A DNA stretch of 64,000 bases from JAJFHI01 sp050633705 (GTDB taxonomy: Bacteria; Pseudomonadota; Alphaproteobacteria; Rhizobiales; Hyphomicrobiaceae), in the NCBI GenBank assembly GCA_050633705.1, contig JBOEGZ010000009.1:31941-95940 (forward strand), given 5' to 3'. The notes beneath the pieces were generated by a model, which saw only the letters and a list, made by a program, of their open reading frames with translations, was not told the origin of the DNA and searched no databases. Made by a program: the position numbers and the translations under genes. Below are positions 30,090-39,412 of this stretch, one piece after another; position 1 is the first letter of the stretch; every line of letters starts with the position of its first letter.

Positions 30090-31178
30090 TTATGGCTTTT
30101 CAAGATAGCCAAGTCGCTTCTCTGTCAAGCTTGTTATGAGAACTCTTTTTTCACCGACATCAATTCCACCTGTCACCATCGCGTAACTTCCTTTGGGGCC
30201 CTGCAGAACGTCAAGCACGTTGCCATCTCCATCAAAACGCATTGCAAACCCATAACGTTGCGGTTTTGGGCGAACAGCAGCAGGCAAACGCATGATGATT
30301 TTTCGAATGACAGGTCTCGAAGACAGGAAATCAACCACACCAGAACGTGGACTTACAAGGCCAATCCAAAATGTTCCATCGGGATTGTCATTTATGTTGT
30401 CGGGAAATCCTGGAAGGTTTTCTATCAGTATGTCTGTCTGTCCTGCCTTGGAACCCGTCACCCAGTGCTTCAGCACACGATACGTTCCAGTTTCGGCAAC
30501 GAGCAAATAAGAACCATCTTTGCTAAGCGCCACGCCATTCGCAAAACTAAGTCCTTCCATAAGTATCGTGGTTTTTTTTGAACGCGGATCGTACTTTAGT
30601 ATGCGACCGTGGAGCCCGTGCTCAATTAAATCGAGAAGTGAAGCCGGCAATGTTCCACCGCTCGCCTTAGCTCCGAATTTCGTTGAAGAATCGGAAAAAT
30701 AAACTGTTCCGTCACGGTCAATATCAAGGTCGTTTGCATAGCGAATAGGAGAGCCATCTGACGTCGCGTTGGCCAACACTGTCACCTTCCCATCGGAACC
30801 AATTTTGAGCAGACCGCGATAGGCATCTGCTGCGTAGAGTTCGCCAACATCCGAAAACTCAATACCAAGAACACGCCCGCCAGGATCAGAGAAACTCGTT
30901 ACGCTTCCCGTCTCTATATTGACTTTCAATATCTTCCCGGAATGTGTCGGCACATAAATTAAACCATCCGCTCCAACGGCTGCATCTTCGGGGCCGCTTT
31001 CTCCCCTTAGATCGAGAAATTTCAATGCTTGAAGCCGCTTATTTTCTTTGAATTGACCAACGTATCCTTCGTTCTTTTGCGCTGACCAGGCAACTGGATC
31101 GATGGGAACAGGCCAGAGCAACAAGTAGGCGAGACCGAGAACAGTCAAACCAACACAAGATACTTTCGTCTTCGTCAT
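30090..31178 (-). CDS. SMP-30/strictosidine-synthase-like beta-propeller protein
   Basis: A 362-residue protein with an N-terminal membrane anchor or uncleaved signal (VSCVGLTVLGLAYLLLWPVP) and a six-bladed propeller. GPEDAAVGADGLIYVPTHSG, RYANDLDIDRDGTVYFSDSS and SFANGVALSKDGSYLLVAET are the repeating metal-site blades; GFPDNINDNPDGTFWIGL matches the strictosidine-synthase/APMAP branch, whose bacterial members are probably lactonases or esterases. The ATG at 31178 has GAGG 6 bases upstream; an in-frame ATG-less extension to 31205 was rejected. Substrate unknown. Confidence 0.85.
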   Translation of the reverse strand: MTKTKVSCVGLTVLGLAYLLLWPVPIDPVAWSAQKNEGYVGQFKENKRLQALKFLDLRGESGPEDAAVGADGLIYVPTHSGKILKVNIETGSVTSFSDPGGRVLGIEFSDVGELYAADAYRGLLKIGSDGKVTVLANATSDGSPIRYANDLDIDRDGTVYFSDSSTKFGAKASGGTLPASLLDLIEHGLHGRILKYDPRSKKTTILMEGLSFANGVALSKDGSYLLVAETGTYRVLKHWVTGSKAGQTDILIENLPGFPDNINDNPDGTFWIGLVSPRSGVVDFLSSRPVIRKIIMRLPAAVRPKPQRYGFAMRFDGDGNVLDVLQGPKGSYAMVTGGIDVGEKRVLITSLTEKRLGYLEKP

Positions 31179-31517
31179 AGGGCGCCTCGTAAATGCGACG
31201 TTCACATGCGTTCATATGCACACTTCTTGTTAGCAAAAGTTGGAGGTCCCGTCCTGTGGCTTCTTCTGAGTTTAAATTCTCTGCCCTGCACAAGACGTGC
31301 TGCTAGCGCAACGAAGACAAACGTCCCGGCCAATAAAGGCATACGTAAGCAACGGCTTATGGATTGGCTCAAAGAAATAAGTCGCAGCGGCGCATTTTCC
31401 AATTGATTTATGTCAAAGCGAAGTTCGCGCCCTCTGGTATCAATAGAGACGCATGCGAAGAAAACGATCCACCATGCACCAATGAATTCAAACTTCGTAA
31501 ATCAAAGGAGTTTTTCG

Positions 31518-31718
31518 ATGGAAACGCTTTGGCGCGATTTAGGATTTCGCAGACACCTGATTGTTTATTTGGCCGTCAATACGATGCTCATTGTGATCGA
31601 CGTTATGACCGGCCCTCAATCCGTTTGGTTTTTTTGGCCTCTACTTGGATGGGGGATCGGTATTTTCGGACACGCAATGTCTGTCATCCGCGACGGGCCT
31701 AATGCAGCAAGCAAATAG
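31518..31718 (+). CDS. 2TM domain protein
   Basis: Small membrane protein of 66 residues matching the 2TM domain: FRRHLIVYLAVNTMLIVIDV (helix 1) and VWFFWPLLGWGIGIFGHAM (helix 2), with the family's His residues at helix ends. AAAGGAG at 31504-31510 lies 7 bases before the ATG and fixes the start; the frame is open further upstream without support. Function unknown; relatives often sit at the C-terminus of histidine kinases or regulators. Confidence 0.82.
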   Translation: METLWRDLGFRRHLIVYLAVNTMLIVIDVMTGPQSVWFFWPLLGWGIGIFGHAMSVIRDGPNAASK

Positions 31719-31903
31719 TGTTCGCAGATACCCGCACTCATCATGTTTCTTGACCTCGGGATGGCATTGAATACACAGAAAGATCACCCTTTCTGTTGAT
31801 CGAGCAAAGCCGTTCGGGGTTTCGTCGGCCTCAGGCTTTGAAAGTCATTTAATGGCGATCTGGTCAATACAGGATTTACGAGCCATGTCTGCTTGGCCAA
31901 ACA

Positions 31904-32356
31904 TCATCCCTTGGCAATTGGCCAGCGGTAGATAAACGTCAAATAGGCTAAGGCGACATATACTAACAGGGCGACGACCCAGCCAGTGATCGAGCCCGCC
32001 GTAAATCCATCGTAGGAGGCTGTCGCCAGGCTTTGATCGTGCATGATCATTTTTATCGGCAACGGCATGACAAGCTGACTTAAGCCTTCGATTCCAGTAA
32101 CTGGATTTTCGAGCGAACCCCACGCCGAGATTATTCCTTGCGCACGCATTTCAATGCCCGCCATCGTTTGGCCAAGAAAAAGAAAAGCAACTGTTAGCAG
32201 ACCAAATGCCAGAATTTTGATCGGTTGGGGTGAGGCATGAAGAAAGAAATACAAGCCTGCGAGATAGGCCGAGACGATGCCAAAAAACATAGAGAATACG
32301 TCCATCATCGCGGCATTGGTCTGAAAACTCAGCTGCAATAATTCAGCCTCTGTCAT
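31904..32356 (-). CDS. hypothetical four-helix membrane protein
   Basis: Not recognised. 150 residues with about four hydrophobic stretches (VFSMFFGIVSAYLAGLYFFL, ILAFGLLTVAFLFLGQ, a weaker central one, and ITGWVVALLVYVALAYLTFIY). GAGGGTACGAC directly before the ATG at 32356 is a good ribosome-binding site, so the gene is likely real. It stands alone between a 2TM gene and a divergent VOC gene. Confidence 0.7.
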   Translation of the reverse strand: MTEAELLQLSFQTNAAMMDVFSMFFGIVSAYLAGLYFFLHASPQPIKILAFGLLTVAFLFLGQTMAGIEMRAQGIISAWGSLENPVTGIEGLSQLVMPLPIKMIMHDQSLATASYDGFTAGSITGWVVALLVYVALAYLTFIYRWPIAKG

Positions 32357-32524
32357 GTCGTACCCTCAAACACCGGTTGTAGAAATTACAGTAGGGCATT
32401 TTTCCCAAATTCCAAAAAAACGCCTACAAGCGCATCTTTCATCACCAGATATGCAACCTATAGAATGGATTTTCGCAAATTAACACAGACGCCCCAACAC
32501 CCATTCTAACAACTGGATATCAAG

Positions 32525-33178
32525 ATGACTGAGAAACCTGACATTGATTGCGTTGGTATTTTCCCAACTCTTGCCGTGGGTGACATGAAAGAAACGGTGG
32601 ACTGGTACGTTCAAAAGCTGGGCTTTGATGTACGTTTCTTTTACGGCGACCCACCAACGCATGGTGGTGTACAGCTTGGCCAAGCCACAGTTCACTTCTT
32701 TCCCGGCACACCAAATCCAGATCAAAACTGGATTTATTTCCAAGTTGAAGATGTTGATGAAGCCTACGAGTGGATGCACAGCAATGACGTGAAGATGCTC
32801 GACAAACCAACCGACCAACCCTGGCACATGCGCGAATTCAATCTACGAGACCCAAACGGCTATCATCTTAGATTTGGTGCGGCCGACGTTCGTGCAGGTG
32901 ACCCAATACCAATCGAACGCAGTGCGTTCCATACTCGGATTGAAAAACGTCTTGGGGCTCTGCTTGAAGATCTTGCCATTCATAAAAAGATGTCGGTCGC
33001 CGAGGTGCTCGAAGAAACACTCCTGCACTCATTCGAGACCGAACCAAGCAAACAAGGTCAGTGGGTAGCCAGTCCGCACACTGCCAGAACATTGCGCTTT
33101 ATCGAGCAGCTCAAGAGCAAGCACAGCATCGATTACGATGTGCATGATGCTTACCGCTTCCAAGAAAAAGAGGAATAG
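32525..33178 (+). CDS. glyoxalase/VOC-superfamily protein with helical C-terminal domain
   Basis: Residues ~8-122 form a VOC (glyoxalase/dioxygenase/bleomycin-resistance) domain: GIFPTLAVGDMKETVDWYV, a Gln/Glu-containing YFQVEDVDEAYEW and FNLRDPNGYHLRFG. Residues ~130-217 form a second, helical part (IEKRLGALLEDLAIHKKMSV...TLLHSFE) not seen in simple VOC proteins; I do not recognise it. Function unknown; the isolated domain does not identify a substrate. Convergent with gshB, 21 bases apart. Confidence 0.8.
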   Translation: MTEKPDIDCVGIFPTLAVGDMKETVDWYVQKLGFDVRFFYGDPPTHGGVQLGQATVHFFPGTPNPDQNWIYFQVEDVDEAYEWMHSNDVKMLDKPTDQPWHMREFNLRDPNGYHLRFGAADVRAGDPIPIERSAFHTRIEKRLGALLEDLAIHKKMSVAEVLEETLLHSFETEPSKQGQWVASPHTARTLRFIEQLKSKHSIDYDVHDAYRFQEKEE

Positions 33179-33199
33179 TGGTCAGATAATTCGCGGTGC

Positions 33200-34141
33200 C
33201 TATCGAACCTTCTTTTCAATCGCATCCCAGATCATTGCCGCGATGTCATTGCCGCCGAAGGCCTTAACCTGGCGAATTCCGGTTGGCGATGTAACGTTGA
33301 TCTCTGTCAAATAATCACCAATGACATCGATACCGGTGAATAAAAGCCCACGGCGTTTTAACTCGGGCTTTAATCTTTGACAGATTTCGAGATCTCGGTC
33401 TGTCAGTTCAACTTTTTCCGGGCGCCCTCCAACGTGCATATTGGAGCGCGTTTCACCTTCTGCCGGAACACGATTGATGGCACCTGCCACTTCGCCATCA
33501 ACCAGAATTATGCGTTTGTCTCCGGCACGAACCTCATCGCGATATTGCTGCACCATGAATGGTTCTGGAAACATCTGTTGGAACATTTCGATCAACGAAG
33601 AGATATTGGCATCGTCAGGGCCAAGACGAAAAATGTGCGCACCGCCATTGCCGTACAATGGCTTGACGATGATATCTTTGTAGGTGTCTCGGAATTCAAT
33701 AACATCTTGCAGTTGCCGCGTCACAATCGTCGGTGGCATCAAGTCTGGAAAATCGAGCACCATTATTTTTTCTGGCGCATTACGAACTTCGCCAGGATCA
33801 TTGACGACGAGCGTTTTGGGGTGAATGCGTTCCAGCAGATGCGTCGTCGTAATGTAAGACATGTCAAATGGTGGATCCTGGCGCAGCAGGACAACGTCAA
33901 CCTCGCTGAGGTCTTGGACCCGGGCATTAGAGATCTTGAAATGATCCCCTTCGACATCGGCAACTTCAAGCGTGGCTCCGCGTGCGTGTACACCGTTGTC
34001 AATCAACGCCAAGTTGTTTGGCGTATAGTAAAAAATATCATGGCCGCGGTTTTGCGCTTCGATCAGAATAGCAAAAGTCGAATCACCGGCGATATCGAGA
34101 TGCTCGACGGGATCCATTTGGCAGGCGATTTTCAGAGCCAT
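33200..34141 (-). CDS. gshB: glutathione synthetase
   Basis: ATP-grasp ligase joining gamma-glutamylcysteine to glycine. The start at 34141 yields MALKIACQMDPVEHLDIAGD, the standard GshB N-terminus, with GGAG upstream; a 141-codon in-frame extension into yraN is spurious. ATP-grasp blocks: DIIVKPLYGNGGAHIFR, FMVQQY, GDKRIILVDGE, and the C-terminal INVTSPTGIRQ metal site. 313 residues. Last gene of the reverse operon rsmI-yraN-gshB, a common alphaproteobacterial order. Confidence 0.97.
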   Translation of the reverse strand: MALKIACQMDPVEHLDIAGDSTFAILIEAQNRGHDIFYYTPNNLALIDNGVHARGATLEVADVEGDHFKISNARVQDLSEVDVVLLRQDPPFDMSYITTTHLLERIHPKTLVVNDPGEVRNAPEKIMVLDFPDLMPPTIVTRQLQDVIEFRDTYKDIIVKPLYGNGGAHIFRLGPDDANISSLIEMFQQMFPEPFMVQQYRDEVRAGDKRIILVDGEVAGAINRVPAEGETRSNMHVGGRPEKVELTDRDLEICQRLKPELKRRGLLFTGIDVIGDYLTEINVTSPTGIRQVKAFGGNDIAAMIWDAIEKKVR

Positions 34142-34178
34142 AGGTGGGCTGCTCCGTATTAAGAATTGGTTGGTGAGA

Positions 34179-34574
34179 TCATAGACCATTTTCAAGATGG
34201 CGTGGCCAGTGCCAAGGGGCGACAAAAAACACATCAAAGCAGATATCTGTTTCCAATGTCGGGGGATGACGCGCCAGCCAGATGTCAGCCGCTTTTCGAA
34301 TGCGTTGGCGTTGCTTGTCGGAAATCGATATTTCTGCCTCGGCAAATGACCGCCTGAGCTTGACTTCAATAAACGCGAGACGATAGCCACGCCGAGCAAC
34401 CAAATCGATTTCCCCGCAGTTTGTGCGAAAACGCCGAGCCAATATCCGATATCCTTTGAGGCGCAAAAACGTGGCTGCGAGAAATTCAGACCAGGCGCCA
34501 TATCGATAACGGCGTTGACGCTCAGCGGTTCGAGCGGCCTGTTCCAGGACTTGCTGTTGACCATTTTCGTTCAT
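34179..34574 (-). CDS. yraN: YraN family (UPF0102) nuclease-like protein
   Basis: A 131-residue protein with the PD-(D/E)XK-like core of UPF0102: GAWSEFLAATFLRLKGYRI, then NCGEIDLVARRG and LAFIEVKLRRS, carrying the E-D-ExK residues. Family function is uncertain (Holliday-junction-resolvase-like fold). Overlaps rsmI by 4 bases (ATGA on the reverse strand) and precedes gshB by 37 bases. Confidence 0.95.
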   Translation of the reverse strand: MNENGQQQVLEQAARTAERQRRYRYGAWSEFLAATFLRLKGYRILARRFRTNCGEIDLVARRGYRLAFIEVKLRRSFAEAEISISDKQRQRIRKAADIWLARHPPTLETDICFDVFFVAPWHWPRHLENGL

Positions 34575-35524
34575 GAAGATTGTTGTTGGCGTTTAAGGGC
34601 AAGGCCCAATTCGTAAACCTTTGAGCGCGAAACCTGATGCTGATCGGAAATCGCTCGTGCTACATCTTTTAAGCTCTGGTCTGGCAACCTCTTTGAAAGT
34701 TCTGCGATAATCTCGTCATCTGTAATCGTCACTTCTGGAGGTGGTGAAACCACAACGACCATTTCGCCCTTCAAACTCGCATCAGAGATATCACCAGCGA
34801 GTGTCACTAAGGGTCCACGCCGAATTTCTTCATATCGCTTCGTCAACTCGCGCGCCACCACCGCGAACCTTTCATATCCGAGTATTTGCGCCATATCTTG
34901 GCATGACGCCGCGATACGTGAGGGCGCTTCATAAAACACCAGAGTTGCTGGAACTTGCGCCAAACCTTCTAGGCGTCGGCGACGCGCCGCTTGCTTAGCT
35001 GGCAAAAAACCGGCGAACAAAAACGTATCTGTTGGTAGACCGGAACTTGTCAACGCAGCCAGTACCGCCGATGAACCAGGCACGGAATAGACATTATGAC
35101 CAGCAGTCGCTGCGGCGCGCACAATCTTGTAGCCAGGATCACTGATCAGCGGCGTGCCTGCGTCGGATATGATTGCAACACGCTGGCCCTTACTGAGGCG
35201 ATCGAGAATTTCATCGATGCGGCGATCTTCATTGTGGTCATGACTGCTCTTTAGATGCGTGTTGATCTGAAAATGTTGCAACAAGTGAGCACTGTGACGG
35301 GTGTCTTCAGCGAAGATAATCTCGGACGTGGCCAAGATGGCAAGCGCGCGCAGAGTAATATCTGAAAGGTTTCCAATCGGAGTCGCAACAATGTAAAGAC
35401 CACCGCCCTGGTGTGCCGCTGACGCCTTCAATTCGGCTTCCATACGGTTACGCACAGCCCCAAGCAATGCATCTCGATTGTGCACCCTAGAGCTGTCGTC
35501 GGTGTGGCCACGAGTTGAAGGCAT
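34571..35524 (-). CDS. rsmI: 16S rRNA (cytidine1402-2'-O)-methyltransferase RsmI
   Basis: Tetrapyrrole-methylase-fold enzyme that methylates C1402 of 16S rRNA. LYIVATPIGNLSDITLRAL, FAEDTRHSAHLL, AIISDAGTPLISDPGY and SVPGSSAVLAALTSSGLP are diagnostic. The start at 35524 (MPSTRGHTDDSS) has GAGAAA close upstream; an in-frame extension to 35653 is not supported. An N-terminal tail of ~38 residues precedes the domain; the C-terminal SRSKVYELGLALKR is the usual helix. First gene of the operon with yraN and gshB. Confidence 0.96.
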   Translation of the reverse strand: MPSTRGHTDDSSRVHNRDALLGAVRNRMEAELKASAAHQGGGLYIVATPIGNLSDITLRALAILATSEIIFAEDTRHSAHLLQHFQINTHLKSSHDHNEDRRIDEILDRLSKGQRVAIISDAGTPLISDPGYKIVRAAATAGHNVYSVPGSSAVLAALTSSGLPTDTFLFAGFLPAKQAARRRRLEGLAQVPATLVFYEAPSRIAASCQDMAQILGYERFAVVARELTKRYEEIRRGPLVTLAGDISDASLKGEMVVVVSPPPEVTITDDEIIAELSKRLPDQSLKDVARAISDQHQVSRSKVYELGLALKRQQQSS

Positions 35525-35730
35525 TATTTCTCGATAGACGATGTGAGCGCGTATCTGGATCGTTTGAGTTTGTCGCGCCAGATTGACCAGATTGGATAAA
35601 ATGCAAAACGAGTTGTCATCATACACGACCAGCTTGCAATCGTGCCAAAACAAAGGACGTATAGCAAAAATTTACGGCTGGTCGAGCACCAGCCTTTTCA
35701 ACGAAAGAATATGAGCGAATAGGTGAGAAA

Positions 35731-36360
35731 TTAAGCTGCCACCGAACCATAAGCAGCAAGCGCAAGCATGGCCGCCGTCGGACGATTTTCGTTATCTGCG
35801 ACGTGATGAGAAGGCTTGATTGCAGGCCTGGACGCCGCAGCTGAAATTGGCGCAAATTGCCGCGACTGGCCAAAGGATTGTGGCATAACCGGCAAGAGCT
35901 CATCAAGAAGGCCGTTGATCGCATAAGTCGCAGCATCAAGCTGATCTTCGGCAGCCTGCTGCCAACGCTCGACAGAAGAGGCGCCATCAATTGCTCGAGT
36001 TACAACGCCCGTAACGCAGTCCCACTGTTTTGCCCGACTGAGAGGTTCAAGACTGCCGTTAGCCGGAACCTCGGCAACGGTCGCTGAAACTGGTGCTAGC
36101 GCCAATTTCTTCATCACATTCAGGGTAAAAGTCGGCCGCCACTGCAATAGCGACCGCAGCCTTGAATACAGACGCGTTTGCTTGATTTCCCGCGTAGCAT
36201 TTTTCTTCGGCAAGGCCGACGTCGCAGTTTTCAGCTTTTTGCGCAGGGCCAGTGTGCTACTCGCGGTCGGCTTACGTTGGCGGTACGTCAACACCGCAGC
36301 CAAAACGATCACGCCAAAAACTATGGTTGTATCTACTGTGATGTTCGAGAGCCAGTCCAT
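35731..36360 (-). CDS. hypothetical protein with N-terminal membrane anchor
   Basis: Not recognised. 209 residues: one N-terminal hydrophobic segment (TTIVFGVIVLAAVLTY, ~11-26), then a basic, low-complexity stretch, a helical region with conserved-looking WQQAAEDQLDAATYAINGLL, and an Ala-rich C-terminus ending MLALAAYGSVAA. No Shine-Dalgarno before the ATG. It could be a membrane-tethered adaptor; no function is proposed. Confidence 0.6.
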   Translation of the reverse strand: MDWLSNITVDTTIVFGVIVLAAVLTYRQRKPTASSTLALRKKLKTATSALPKKNATREIKQTRLYSRLRSLLQWRPTFTLNVMKKLALAPVSATVAEVPANGSLEPLSRAKQWDCVTGVVTRAIDGASSVERWQQAAEDQLDAATYAINGLLDELLPVMPQSFGQSRQFAPISAAASRPAIKPSHHVADNENRPTAAMLALAAYGSVAA

Positions 36361-36770
36361 TGCAGGAAGCTTTTGCCCATTGGAAATGAAATTGAATTTC
36401 TAGAATGCTGTGATTTGCGCATTTTAACAATATCACAATTGAAAAATATTCAATTTCAATATGATTGAAGAACACGATCGATTAAAAAAGAAAATCTTCT
36501 TTTTATTAATTTCGCATTCTCACCATTCAACGACCAAACAGAATATAATTATTTATTCAATATTTTCAATATTTTAAGTTATCGTTGCGGGTGATTTTAT
36601 TCGATTAAAAGTCCTTAAAACATGCCACAAGCATTCACCTGAAGAAACAAGTTTCTCGTAAAAATAATTTTTTTGAATTTCGCTTTTATTCCCGATTTAT
36701 CCAATTCTAGAAGATTGATGCAAAGCCCTGCCATATCTGGCGCGGTTTAATAATCGTATCCAATTCTTAT
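36361..36770. other. AT-rich intergenic region
   Basis: 410 bases between two reverse genes, strongly AT-rich, with no gene-like frame. It contains an inverted repeat AAAAAGAA / TTCTTTTT at about 36485-36505 and runs of AATATTTTCAATATTTT. It likely holds the promoter of the hypothetical gene's neighbour and a weak AT-rich terminator for the DUF1287 gene; nothing else was recognised. Confidence 0.5.
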
Positions 36771-38330
36771 TTATTGGCGGGATGGCCCAGAAATTTCGGA
36801 TCTCAGTCCAAGGTTTGCATCTCGACGAACGGGGGGAGGCGCAAACTTCGGTGCAAGGGGTGCAGGCGGGCTTATGTTCGGCTCGGCACGATACCTATAG
36901 TGACCCGTTATTCGATCAACGAATAACCCATCTTCAATTTGCGGCCCCCATCCGCGATTGTGAATGATCATTGGACGGCCGGAAGGCGCGATGGCATTGG
37001 CGACAATAGCAATGTGATACTGCGACCCACTATTTTGCGGTCGGTGATAGGTCACGATATCACCCGGCAAATAATCTTCGGCGAAATCCGTGATCGGCAA
37101 AGACTGCGCCTTCTTGGAAAAAAAGCGACGTAAAGTCTGGGTGCGACGGTGGTCGATGCTTCGATCTCCGCTACCAACCCTTGCCTTGTGCACCAAAGCC
37201 TGCAGGTCGATCCCCAGATCTCGATAAGCGCGGACGACGACGTCAGTGCAAACACCAAATAACGACGGAACATCTCCCATCGGATAGGAAATGGGTAAAT
37301 AGACCTCGTTGTAGATTACAAACCGCTTGAGCTGCTTTGCTGCCGCTTCGGCAAGGCGTACGCCAAATTCCTCATTGCTCATGCTCTGAGGGATAGGATT
37401 AGCCCCGACCGCCGACGCCATATTGGTTTCAGCCGCGCTGGCGACGCCGTCGCTGTAACCGACAACTTCAGCTCTGGCCAACCCGGTCGTATTCGCCCAG
37501 CAGACCTTTGGCTTATCTTCTAATTCCCACGTTGGCAAAGTTACCGGCTGATTGGGCTGCGATTTGATCATCGGCGACATCTCACGAACGACCTGCAATG
37601 CGCCAACCCGTACGCGAGGCAAAGATGCAGACTCAATTTCGGAAACTTTTATTCCTGATATCTGTGCGATCTCGCGATGAGTCTGGACTTTGGCATATGA
37701 ATTCTTGGCGATAACTGAATTGAGTTGGTCAACAGAGCGCGCCGGTTTGAGATCCAACCGGTCATTGCTGACATCAGCCGCTGCAATTGCAAAGGATTTA
37801 GAATTCGTGGTGATTGTTTGCGTTTGAACCGCATTCCCCACAGTCGATTGAGGTGGCGCGATTGATCTCACAATCACACCAGACGTTGGTCCACGCTCAG
37901 AAATCACAGCACCCGGTGATCCCGACCGAATGGCCGGCAACGTGTCACTTGTCTGCGCAGACACGTCTATCAGCGGCAATGTCGCACGCTGAATGATTGC
38001 TTCGCGCGCATAAACTGTACCCAGAACTGCTGTAAACACGACCGCGACAGATAGCACCATAAATCCAACAGTCGCCATGTCCTCACGACTATAAAGGCCT
38101 TCTCGAGTGGACGAGACCGCGATCGAAGGCAGCATAACCAATTTTTGTCGGTCAATTTGGTTTTGATTGGGCGCTTTTGCCAATGGCGGATGGCTATCGC
38201 GTGGCGTGTGGCGCGCTCGGTTTGCAAGCGCCGTAGTAGAATGTGACGAACGGTCAAAGTCGTTGTGAATTGGCGTCTTCTTTCTCACGTGTCCAGCCCG
38301 CTCATAGATTTCGTCTTCGTCAACAGCCAA
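36771..38330 (-). CDS. DUF1287 domain protein with N-terminal membrane anchor
   Basis: 519 residues. A hydrophobic segment TVGFMVLSVAVVFTAVLGTVYA (~85-106) anchors the protein; a ~220-residue low-complexity linker follows; the C-terminal ~150 residues are DUF1287, recognised by YPMGDVPSLFGVCTDVVVRA, DLGIDLQ, PGDIVTYH and HIAIVAN...PMIIHNRG. The Cys-His arrangement resembles NlpC/P60-type cysteine hydrolases, so an envelope amidase role is plausible (inference). The TTG at 38330 is the first possible start but no ribosome-binding site supports it; a GTG at 38288 is an alternative, so the N-terminus is uncertain. An unusually long linker for this family. Confidence 0.78.
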   Translation of the reverse strand: MAVDEDEIYERAGHVRKKTPIHNDFDRSSHSTTALANRARHTPRDSHPPLAKAPNQNQIDRQKLVMLPSIAVSSTREGLYSREDMATVGFMVLSVAVVFTAVLGTVYAREAIIQRATLPLIDVSAQTSDTLPAIRSGSPGAVISERGPTSGVIVRSIAPPQSTVGNAVQTQTITTNSKSFAIAAADVSNDRLDLKPARSVDQLNSVIAKNSYAKVQTHREIAQISGIKVSEIESASLPRVRVGALQVVREMSPMIKSQPNQPVTLPTWELEDKPKVCWANTTGLARAEVVGYSDGVASAAETNMASAVGANPIPQSMSNEEFGVRLAEAAAKQLKRFVIYNEVYLPISYPMGDVPSLFGVCTDVVVRAYRDLGIDLQALVHKARVGSGDRSIDHRRTQTLRRFFSKKAQSLPITDFAEDYLPGDIVTYHRPQNSGSQYHIAIVANAIAPSGRPMIIHNRGWGPQIEDGLFVDRITGHYRYRAEPNISPPAPLAPKFAPPPVRRDANLGLRSEISGPSRQ

Positions 38331-38374
38331 GACCGCAAGTTAAGCCTTTATTTGGCGCTTGAAAGCATTTTTCT

Positions 38375-39406
38375 TTAACGCCATGAGAATAAGGACATAT
38401 TTCTTGAAGCTAGGAAATCCTCGAGGTGCTGGCAGATCTCATTCCGGTCCACTCCGGCTTCACGCAATGCGCGCAGAGAAAGATCGCCCTCGCTTTTTGA
38501 CAACTTACGAAGATTCTCATCAACAATCAGCTTGTGGTGGTGATAAACCGGCTCGGGCAGGTCTAATAAGACCTGAAGCATCCGATGCAGGCCCGTCGAG
38601 GCATACAAGTCCTGACCGCGCACAACGTGGGAGATCCCTTGCATCGCATCATCGACGACCACAGCCAAATGATAGCTGGCCGGCACATCTTTGCGCACAA
38701 TAACTTCATCGCCCCATTGCCCCGGACTTGCAGTTATTGCGTTGCAGCCATCCTCTCCATCCCAAGCCGAGAACGTCAATTTTGACTTTGCGTTTTTCTG
38801 TGCAACGAGATCAAGGCACTTCGCCATGTTAAGACGAAGCGCAAACGGTTTCCCATCGCGCTTTAACTGGTCCACGTCATCGCCAGACAAGCCACGTGAC
38901 GCACGCAAATAGAGCGGCGCGCCAAACTCATCTTTTTCATTGTTGGTCTGGCGGGCGATCGTCGCCAATTCCTGACGCGTTAAAAAGCAAGGGTATGTGA
39001 CACCAAGCTTGTCAAGCCTGGCCGCTGCCTCTTGATAATGCACAAACCGATCCGATTGGCGTACGACTTCATTTTCCCAACTCAGACCAAGCCAATCCAG
39101 GTCTTCAAAAATTGCATCAACAAATTCCTGTCGCGCACGACCCACATCAATATCTTCAATCCGCAGTAGAAATTTTCCACCGCTGGCTTTGGCCATTTTG
39201 GCGTTTACCAGTGCCGAATAGGCATGACCCAAATGCAGCAAACCATTGGGACTTGGTGCAAAGCGAAACACCGAATTGGTGTCGGTTTGGCAACGTCCAG
39301 TGCTTGCGTCAGTTTTAGGCGGCAAAGATACAGTATTGTGAACTTGCTTCACTGGGGTCGGCGTCCGTGTGATGGTAATTAGAGTTTTGATTTCAACAAT
39401 GGTCAC
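38375..39406 (-). CDS. gluQ: glutamyl-Q tRNA(Asp) synthetase
   Basis: Truncated GluRS-like enzyme that attaches glutamate to queuosine of tRNA(Asp). HIGH-like motif PSPNGLLHLGHAYSAL, zinc-site region with Cys in YPCFLTRQEL, VRGQDLYASTGLHRMLQ and KLSKS-like RKLSKSEGD. The open frame begins at a GTG at 39406, giving ~44 residues before FRFAPSPNG that family members lack; an in-frame GTG directly before FRFAPSP (about 39272-39274) is an alternative start. The divergent gene begins only 6 bases away, so the two starts or their promoters must overlap. Confidence 0.93.
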   Translation of the reverse strand: MTIVEIKTLITITRTPTPVKQVHNTVSLPPKTDASTGRCQTDTNSVFRFAPSPNGLLHLGHAYSALVNAKMAKASGGKFLLRIEDIDVGRARQEFVDAIFEDLDWLGLSWENEVVRQSDRFVHYQEAAARLDKLGVTYPCFLTRQELATIARQTNNEKDEFGAPLYLRASRGLSGDDVDQLKRDGKPFALRLNMAKCLDLVAQKNAKSKLTFSAWDGEDGCNAITASPGQWGDEVIVRKDVPASYHLAVVVDDAMQGISHVVRGQDLYASTGLHRMLQVLLDLPEPVYHHHKLIVDENLRKLSKSEGDLSLRALREAGVDRNEICQHLEDFLASRNMSLFSWR

Positions 39407-39412
39407 TAGATT

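Noticed and set aside
34142..34564. 141-codon N-terminal extension of gshB
   Set aside because: It overlaps yraN in another frame; the GshB fold starts at 34141 with its own ribosome-binding site.
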